From NCBI GenBank assembly GCA_037157565.1, contig JAZHRO010000073.1:93164001-93228000 (forward strand): a DNA stretch of 64,000 nt, given 5' to 3'. The position numbers were made by a program, and so were the translations under genes. The DNA comes from Thalassia testudinum. Taxonomy: Eukaryota > Streptophyta > Magnoliopsida > Alismatales > Hydrocharitaceae. Below are positions 56,490 to 64,000 of the stretch, piece by piece. Below the pieces are notes generated by a model. That model made no database searches. It was not told the DNA's origin and saw only the letters and a list, made by a program, of their open reading frames with translations. Every line of letters starts with the position of its first letter. Positions within the stretch are counted from its first letter, which is position 1.

Positions 56490-56490
56490 A

Positions 56491-56510
56491 TTGGTGCCAT
56501 TTGTGGGAAG
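56491..56510 (+). other. primer binding site of the Tat-type element
   Basis: TTGGTGCCATTTGTGGGAAG follows the LTR by 1 nt. It resembles the Tat-lineage site TGGCGCCGTCTGTGGG with a few changes. Confidence 0.6.
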
Positions 56511-56554
56511 CGATTATTAGTTGATAACGTTTCCTAGCTCTTGAGGTCTTCTCA

Positions 56555-58100
56555 ATGGCCCCCACAACTCGCAACTCTTCTCGTGCTGACCCTGAGAAAG
56601 AGCCAGCTCAGATTGAGTCTAGTGCGTTGGTGTCCAAGAGATGCCCCTCGTTGGTTGAACCAAGCAAGGAGAAGCAGGGAATCCCCAACCAGCCGTCGGA
56701 GGACCACGAGCATGACCTCCTCCTAGAGCTACAGGCGAGGGAGGAGCAATTTCGGGCTAAGTTGGTGGCTCTCAGGGCTAAAGAAATTTTAGTCACAGAG
56801 AAACACCTTGAGATCAGATAATCTGGGAGTTTGGCAAACCCCTGCAAGGGGAGCCCCACCAGCCAAGCCTTGAAGACGAGCAACAAAGATGGTGTTGCAC
56901 GGTGGAGGATGAGAACGCCTGTCTACACGAATAGCTCGAGAAGCTAAAGCGAGAGCTTAGTGGCTAGAAAGAGGAGGCTGCTCCTAACCCACCAAAATTC
57001 CTCACCCACCATCATCAGAAGAAATCTCGAGGGCTCAACCCGTCACGATTGGCAATGGGAGATCGATCCCTAAGATCGTCTGCTAGTTTACTAGGGCAAT
57101 GCGGGGCATATGCCCTCAGGCCTACGTCACCACCTACCCCTTCACGGAGGAGGTGATGATGGCCCCCCTTCCTGAGAGATTCAAGCAGCCCGTCATGACC
57201 CTGTATGACAGGACGATGGACCCCAACAGCTTCATTGGGAGCTACCGTCAGATGATGTTGGTGCACGGCTACCTCGACGGAGTACTTTGTCGGGTATTCT
57301 CGCCCTATCTATCCGGCATGTCCCATGAGTGGTTCAACGAATTGTCAGCTGAGCAGATCGCATGCTTTTAGGAGTAGCGGACAAGTTCTGCTAATATTTT
57401 GCTGGACGGCAGAGGGTTAGAGACAACCACGAGAGGCTGTCAAAAGTCCAGCAGAGGAAGAATGAATCTTTCAGGTCATACCTATACTGGTTTAAGGACC
57501 AGCACTTCAAGTGCAAGTGACCTCACGATGCCATTGCCATCCAATACTTCAAGTCAGGACTCTTAACTCAGAGGTTTTGGTATGACATCGATGACTTCTC
57601 GCCTAGGGATATGGCGGAGCTTTGGGACAGAGCCACAAGGTTCGTGAAGCAGGATGACTCTTTCCACTTCTGCAACCGGCTGGTGGAGGGGTCAAAAGAT
57701 GATGCTAGCCCAGTCTAGGAAAAGTGGGCCTTAAGTGAATCTGCCTCCATCTCCATTCACAGAGGCAGCTTCTTCAACAAGCGCAAGGATAGCTTCCCGA
57801 AGCGGAGGAATGATCTGCCAAGCAAAGGCCGAAACAATGGACCCTGCCAACCCAGGCGGGATTATCTCAAAGAGTACACTCCCCTGGCCATGAACCAGGC
57901 AGACGTGTTGGTGGAGGTATGATCTACGGATAAAAACCTGCTACCCCCACCTAAGCCAATGAAGAAGAAGGCTGACTTCGGGCACTATTGCAAGTATCAC
58001 AAGGCCCAAGGGCACACCACCGAAGATTGCCAAGACCTGTGGGACCAGATAGAGTTTCATATTCGGCACGAGAATCTGGTCCACTTCGTCAAGTGAAGCG
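56555..58100 (+). pseudogene. Tat-type gag, inactivated
   Basis: It starts MAPTTRNSSRADPEKEPAQI and continues through several stops and frameshifts. The capsid core is clear: PFTEEVMMAPLPERFKQPVM then YLDGVLCRVFSPYLSGMSHE, the pattern of Tat/Ogre/Retand gag. A zinc-knuckle-like CKYHKAQGHTTEDCQDLWDQ is near 57990-58045. Breaks include stops after HLEIR (56819), after IACF (57369) and at several later points. The role would be particle formation and RNA packaging. Confidence 0.85.
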
Positions 58101-58249
58101 AAACCCAGGATAAGGGCAAGGGACCCATGGAGTGCTCAGAAGACTACCATAAGGAGAAGCTTCAACATCTTTGTGGAATCAACATGGTAGTTGTTGAGGG
58201 CCCAAAGCCCAACGATGCCATGGCCCGCCACCTTGAGTAGGCAATATCC

Positions 58250-59513
58250 CCCTTGCTTCCGCCGATTGAATACCACTACCGGGTTCTGGCGGCTATGCTT
58301 AGGGTGCCCCAGCACATTCGCCACCAACCCCCCGTGAGCATGGAGGTCGAGGTAATTTTCGGCCTCAATGCCACTCTGAGTGGGCAATCCATCCCTCCCA
58401 AGCGGCCAACTCATAGCACTTTCCCTACCCTCTAGTAGGGTGAGAGAGGTCCCATCAAGTAGGCGGCCTCCCAACTGTTTGCCTCCCTCCCAAGTCCGGT
58501 GGAGCATATTGACCCACTATTGGTAATGCTACTACTAGCAGGGCGGCAGCAGCCTTGGCTCCTTGTTGATGAAGGAAGAGTCAAGGATGTCCTCTTTCTT
58601 AAAACCCTACGACATTTCGGTTTCACGGAAGAGCACCTCTCCCCTTCGGTTCACCCGGTTGTAGGATTCGACAATCATAAGGTGATACCGAAAAGAGAGA
58701 TTAGCCTCCCCTTATCCATTTGCAACGTGGACAGACAACTCAACCGGACAGCCACGTTCGTGGTAGTTGGGCTGACGGCAGCGTTTGATGGCTTCCTCAG
58801 CTGCCCCACCACCTATGCCTTCCAACTAATCCCTTCATCATACTTCCAATTTGTGTTGTTCCAGTCTCCATACGGAGTGGGAATAGTGCACGGGGATCAG
58901 TTGCCTGGGTGTGAGCTCCTCATAATCGAGCTGGAGTGGTCCCTAGAGCTGAAGCCTCCCAAGGCACGAAAATGGGGGAAGAAAAGAAACCAAGTCAAGG
59001 TGATCCAGCAGGAACCAATCCCGGCTAATCTGCTGATGACTTTGGGACTACAGCCAGGCTCTTTAGCCATGGTTATACAAATGTATCCCGACGACGCTGC
59101 TAAGCTTGTTCGGGTCGGAGCGGACCTTGCACCCTCTGAGGTACAGGAGTTGCTGCTTCTGCTCTAGGCCAACATGAACATTTTCGCTTGGTCAGCCAAT
59201 GACATTCCTAGGGTAGACCCATCCCTGAGTCAGCATCATCTGAACATTCAGGTGGACACCTGCACAGTCAAGGAAGCACGCAGGCATAAGTCAGCCGAAC
59301 AATGGCAAGCGGTCGAGACTGAGGTGCAAAAACTCTTGGAAGCAAGATTCATCAAAGAATCCATGTACCTAGCTCGAACGTAGTAATGGTGAAGAAGGCC
59401 AACGGTCAGTAGCGTATGTGCATCGACTTTACTAACCTAAATGAAGTCTGCCCAAAGGATGAGTTCCCCCTACCAAGGGTGGATTCCCTGGTGGACTCCT
59501 ATAGCGAACAATC
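58250..59513 (+). pseudogene. Tat-type pol fragment: protease and start of RT
   Basis: The longest open part is 58499-59167 (222 aa), which includes the region between the protease (LLVDEGRVKDVLFLKTLRHF) and RT (FLSCPTTYAFQLIPSSYFQF). The catalytic DSGSS of the protease reads VDEGR, so the Asp motif is degenerate. After a stop at 59165-59167 the RT N-terminus follows (NIFAWSANDIPRVDPSLSQH, then a stop near 59381 and CIDFTNLNEVCPKDEFPLPR). RT is cut off before its catalytic boxes by the family C LTR. Confidence 0.82.
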
Positions 59514-62500
59514 TGATGGGAACACCATCATGAGCCATAACTAGCTCAATTTAGTCATTATTAAGGAATAAATACTCCTACATAACTGCCAGAGAGCCCT
59601 AAGTCACTACATAATCATTCTGAGAGAAAGATAAGAAAATATGGTTAAAACTATAATTTTACCATCATATCTTGAATGTAGAATAACCATGGGTTTTCTC
59701 AAGGGTTAATTAAGGGTTAAATGATTCTAAAAGGCTAACAAGTCGGTTAGAATAGACAGAAAAGGGTTTATGCGTGTTTTGAGAATTAAATAACTTCTGA
59801 AATCCTAAAAACAAACTCGCTTAATTAATTGAGGTTCTGGTTAGGATAAAATTCACCAAAACCCTCTACAATTCATAGAAAAATATTTTTTGGGGCTTGG
59901 TACCTTCAATTTGACCATCAGAACCCATCTTGACCCAAAATAGAGTCTCAGACTGACATTTACCCTAATTTGAGTTTTTACATAAATTACCTAGACAAAC
60001 GAGATCAAAACCTAAATCTAACTTCACCATTGGATTCCTTGGGCCCAAATTAGATTTGTACCAAAATTTGGGCCCAATCTAAGATCATCTTAACTAAGTT
60101 TGCATTTTGGTCCAGTCAGACTCTTTCTATCTCATTCAGACCCTTAGCTTTTTGAATTCTTTGCAAATAATTGTCCAATTTTGTCATCGTCTTCACAAAT
60201 AGGTCCCTGCCGCACCAAAATCTTATTCCTACAACTCTGACGACCTATGATTGAAGAGAACTCCTTCTTTGCTCAATCAATCCCTTCCAATATTAGAAGG
60301 GAGATTCCTTAAGGAGTTCTCTCTCCAATGAATTTGGTCATGAGTCTAAAAACCTTCCCAATCTCTCATGTGAATGCATGAGATTTGGGTATCTTTCAAG
60401 TTCCTACTTTGACGAACATTCCTAGCTTGGAAGCTTGGCTTCCAAGCTCAAATCAACCTCCTAAGTCCTATATAAACATGCCCAGGGCACGGCCATGCTC
60501 TTGAGCTAGGTTCAAGGCCAAAAATCTCTTCTTTTCTCTATCATCGGCCACCTCCAACCTAAGCTCCGGCGGACCTTCTCGATCTCTCTCCTCCGTGCCT
60601 CCAAGGGTCAAATTGGTAGCGCAGCAACCTTCCCTATCTTCCTCCGCATCTCGTCGATCACAGCAGGCGCCATCTTCCCCTCTCCTCGTCGCCGTCCCTC
60701 TCACAGAGGATTCATCTTCCCCGACACTGGCGATCAAAGCCGATGGCGTTCTCCCCCCTTCGTCTATTAGATTAGGGTTAGATTAGATCCTTAGCTCTTG
60801 TAGGTTAGTTTCCTACCCAAAACACCAAAAACAACCCCTCGACTACGCCGCTCACCCTCATCGTCCCCATTTCCGGCAATCCCTCCGACAAGGCGCCCCC
60901 ATCACTACACTCATCCACATAACTCACCACAACTCCCAAAAGCACTGCCATCCGTCTACGCACAAAACCCCTATCTCTATTCGCCTTCCTGTCCACCCGA
61001 ACCCTCCGCCGAACAAACCCATCATCTTTGACCTATTTCGCCTTCGCCAACCACCTATACACATCCTCGCAACACGCCACCACCACAATTACATTCCATG
61101 ACGTCTAGAGAAGCTCTTTGATTGCGCAGCAATCATAAGTCTTAATTGTTCAGAATTAGGCTAGGACTAGTTAGGGTAGTTCATGTATGCATAAGCATTA
61201 TTTGCATCTTTACTGTTCCTCCTATAGCTATGCATAGAATAATGCTATAATATACTAATTAGGTGCATTATATAAATTGCAAGAAATAAGAAGCTCGGGA
61301 GTTGGATCCGAAGCTGGACCTGAAGCCAGAGTTGCAGCAGAGCTGAAGTAGAAGACCAAGAATAAGATGTAGTAGACAATAATGTAAGGGGTTGAGGTAT
61401 GCTATTCTGTTAAGTAGGAATAAAGCAGTAAACTATGAAGAACTTAGGTCCATCCTAGCCCTAGGACAGCCTAGAAGCTTCCCCAAGCCTTAGCCACCCT
61501 TAGATTAGGTCACTATACCCTAGGAAGCCTTAAAACCCTATTTCAAGCCTCTATCTGGATGTCCAGATGAGTTACAGGACGTCCAGAACCCTTAGCCACA
61601 ACCCACACACCTAAAACCCACTTTGCAGCATTTTAAGATGTCCAGACACTTGGTCTGGACATCCAATTTCTACAGATAGAGCCTTAATTCTTCCCTACCT
61701 CTGTTTGGACGTCCAGACAACAAGTCTGGATGTCTAAATTTTCATTTTAAGATGTCTGACACTATTGTCAGATGTCTGGAAGTAGTGTCAGACGTCTGGA
61801 ACTGCTCTCTAGTTCCTGTTTTTGAATTCAAGCTTGGATCTTGAATTCCTAGGTCCCTAGACCCAATTCCAACCCCATAGGAACCTAAATTAAGGTACCC
61901 TAACCCTAGTACATCACCTCTAGACCTTCCTAAGGACCTAATTAAGTCCTCACTAAACCTAATTGACTTTGATCTTAGTCAATTCCATCAGCCTATTCAA
62001 TTGGACTCATTGAGTCCAATTGAGCCCTGATATCAACACACACTGTCCAATTGGACCCAATGAGAGTTCCAATTGACCTAGACCTACCTTAATTGAGTTG
62101 TTTTACTCTCAATTAGGGTTTCACACATCCAATTAAACTTGTATCAAGTTTAATTGCATTTTACCTTAATGAATTAGGGTTTACAACCCTAATTTGAAAC
62201 CTACCTTGACCTAAACCCACTAGAACCTAACCTAATCAACCTAGCCACCTAGGTTTCGACCTACACACACACACACACACCATCTACATGAAAATACCTA
62301 GCCTAGAGTTCTCTAGAACTCTCTACCATGTATTGTTGCCTTGGTTGCTAAAAATAGCAACCAAGATGCATTCAATTTTTAGATCCACCAAATGTGGATC
62401 TAAAAACCACCCATCCATCCTCTCTCTCACTCTCCCACGAGCTCCCACGATAGGCCTCTCTAGAGAGTTAGTTCCACACTTCTCTAGAGAGGCTCCCTTG

Positions 62501-63298
62501 TGTCTACTTAAAGAACCTTTAGGTGGCCATTTGCACCCATCTAGCCTTCCATCTAGTTTTAGCTTCATTCCAACTCCATTACTCCACCTCCATCTCCACG
62601 AGCACACCATGGCATCCCCATCACCTCCATGCTAGGCCTAGATCACCTCCAACCTCTCCCCAAGGGTCGGCTTAAGCACCATTGGTCGCCCCTCCTCCTC
62701 TCAACCAAGTCAAAGGCCATTGGAGCTACCTCCGAATGCCCTTCATTCTGTTAGCTAGATAAGTAGCGTAGTTCTTCGTAGATTAATGCTTTATTACTAG
62801 TTAGTAGTGTGGCTCCATATTCTCCCCTAATGATGCATGCATAATCCCCCCATAGATTCATGTATGCAATGGTTTTCTATTAGCTAGTTTATTGCTTTCA
62901 AGCTTTCTTGTACAAGCTTTCCACGAGCTTCACTCTGTAGCCACCATGATGCAATCAATGAAATCATCCTTTATATATCTCTATGTCTATGTGTGAAAAT
63001 CACCATGAGCTGATTGCCATATTTTCTTGTGATTAAAGTTGTATGCGCGAAATTTGTATTCTCTTGCAACTAAGCATGTCGTGCATCAATATGAATTATT
63101 GTAAACTGGCATGCATTTATGAATAAGTAGAGCGAGCTAGATCGAATTCAAATCTACATTTTCTAAACACCTCCCAGAGACGAATGACCGAGACTTAAGT
63201 CTCGTTATTTTATAAATTATTTTTGACAAGCGTTTTTGGGCACTATACTACAACGAGATCTCTGTTTTCAAAACACTCACGAGAACTGCCTCTCATCA
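59514..63298 (+). mobile_element. family C LTR (second copy), inserted in the Tat RT
   Basis: It starts TGATGGGAACACCATCATGA and shares long blocks with the first copy at 17325 (for example ATTGGATTCCTT and ACCAAAATTTGG regions). A TATA box is at 60471-60476. The 3' end is placed at CTCTCATCA, but no target duplication is seen (CAATC against GTGAG), so the right edge is uncertain. It is 1 kb longer than the first copy because of extra middle sequence. It carries GACGTC/GATGTC hairpin motifs at 61555-61800, a 25-bp inverted repeat at 61998-62022 and a CA microsatellite at 62262-62280. Confidence 0.72.
62262..62280. repeat. CA microsatellite
   Basis: About nine CA units inside the second family C LTR. 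Confidence 0.85.
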
Positions 63299-64000
63299 GT
63301 GAGGGGTAGGGAAGAGGGTCCAAGAGGGCTTGAGAGGTTCAGCATTCTTTCTTGACAACCATTCCTGTTCCTGACTGTCATCAGAAGCAGCCTTAGTTAC
63401 TGATTGCCTTTCACGCTGCGTATCATTGGTGTGCATGTCCTGGAATGGGCCCAAATGTTTGTCATCCAAATTGAACCGCTCAAGGGTGTCACTTATTTCA
63501 CTATCATGTAGAAGTGGTTTGGAAGCAATAGGTCTATGAGTGTCCTCAATAATGACATCCCCAGGTTCTTATTCAATGCTAAGATCCTGCTCATGGGGTG
63601 TATAGATTCTTTCCTCAAGAGTAGTAATTGCTTCCATTTCTTCCAACTATTTAAGAGGATGATCTTGATAGTCAAATGTATGTAGGAATCTGGATTTGGC
63701 TAATTCAGTTAGATCCTCAGGGGGTAGGTCCTCGAACAAAACATAATCTCCCCTAGAGTCACTCCAGACTCTGAGTCCGGGCCCCTCAAAGTCATCATCA
63801 TCCTCTTCTACATTTTGTCCCTCTTGACTCTGAGACTCAGGACAATCTTTCACATCAGGATCACGTACTTCCTCAAAAATCAACTCTTCGTGTTCCTGAG
63901 ACCAATATTGATCTAATTCTTCCAATTCTATCTCAATTTTCTCATGGTCACTTGGGTTGGGGACTCGTGAATCCTCAAAATATTCGATGACAGGTTTTGG
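63299..64000 (-). pseudogene. unrecognised acidic reading frame, runs off the window
   Basis: The minus frame is open from the window edge to a stop at 63647-63649, then continues in the same frame through one more stop to 63299. The sequence is Glu/Asp-rich (for example ELDQYWSQEHEELIFEEVRD and FEDLPPEDLTELAKSRFLHT), with no motif I know. Two isolated stops in an otherwise protein-like frame suggest a decayed gene. The final stop codon would be formed by the first three bases of the neighbouring LTR end. It may be an extra ORF of a retroelement; a host gene is possible. The N-terminus is outside the window. Confidence 0.5.

Larger units (their letters stand above)
54019..59513 (+). mobile_element. 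truncated Tat-type Ty3/gypsy element
   Basis: An LTR (54019-56489, itself interrupted) is followed by a primer binding site, a Tat-type gag, then protease and the beginning of RT. The RT stops in the middle of a conserved segment (reading DEFPLPRVDSLVDS) where the family C LTR begins at 59514. The rest of pol and the 3' LTR are not in the window. Many stops and frameshifts show it is dead. Confidence 0.8.

Noticed and set aside
1..64000. Evenly spaced repeats suggesting a CRISPR array
   Set aside because: No regular direct repeat with unique spacers; repetitive motifs here are irregular LTR arrays in a plant genome.

Overview
This window looks like nuclear DNA of a flowering plant. It carries several plant LTR-retrotransposon lineages (Tekay-type chromovirus, Sirevirus-like Copia, Athila-type and Tat-type Ty3/gypsy, recognised from protein motifs, primer binding sites and polypurine tracts). 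It also holds a tRNA-derived SINE, CACTA-like DNA elements and one exon resembling the plant-specific CALMODULIN-BINDING PROTEIN 60 family. I found no bacterial-type operons, no CRISPR array, and no tRNA or rRNA genes. There is almost no intact host coding sequence.

Layout. 1-8.7 kb is AT-rich sequence with a 228-bp solo LTR (TSD CCTAC), a SINE with an 18-bp TSD, a 215-bp tandem duplication, a 33-G run and a frameshifted CBP60-like exon on the minus strand. 8.70-10.80 kb is a complete small non-autonomous Copia-like element (TSD AGAAT). 10.8-13.6 kb is unidentified sequence that receives the next insertions.

13.58-24.87 kb is a nest. A gag-only Sirevirus-like Copia element (minus strand, TSD GTAAT) holds a chromovirus solo LTR (TSD TCAAG). 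That LTR itself holds two further solo LTRs, one of an unnamed family here called C (TSD TGCGC) and one Athila-type (TSD TGCGC).

25.31-45.44 kb is a second nest. A decayed minus-strand Tekay-type chromovirus is bounded on both sides by the same LTR end (U5) because its right LTR is inverted, and it is flanked by a perfect TSD GGGCA. A young, nearly pristine Athila-type element that encodes only gag remnant plus protease (28545-38203, TSD ACAGT, LTRs almost identical) sits inside its integrase.

45.4-52.3 kb is AT-rich and unassigned. 52.29-53.81 kb is a CACTA-like element. 54.02-59.51 kb is a broken Tat-type element whose RT is cut by a second C-family LTR (59514-63298). The window ends in an unrecognised acidic minus-strand reading frame.

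The best candidates for something undescribed are non-coding: (1) the inverted-LTR chromovirus with a TSD; (2) a paired GACGTC hairpin module shared by two unrelated LTR families; (3) E2F-like TTGGCGCCAA palindromes and an AGCT-rich array in the Athila-type LTR promoter; (4) hairpins at LTR 5' termini with one compensatory change; (5) an snRNA-type Pol III promoter signature (USE plus TATA) inside a C-family LTR. All coordinates come from reading the sequence by eye; no alignment or database search was run.
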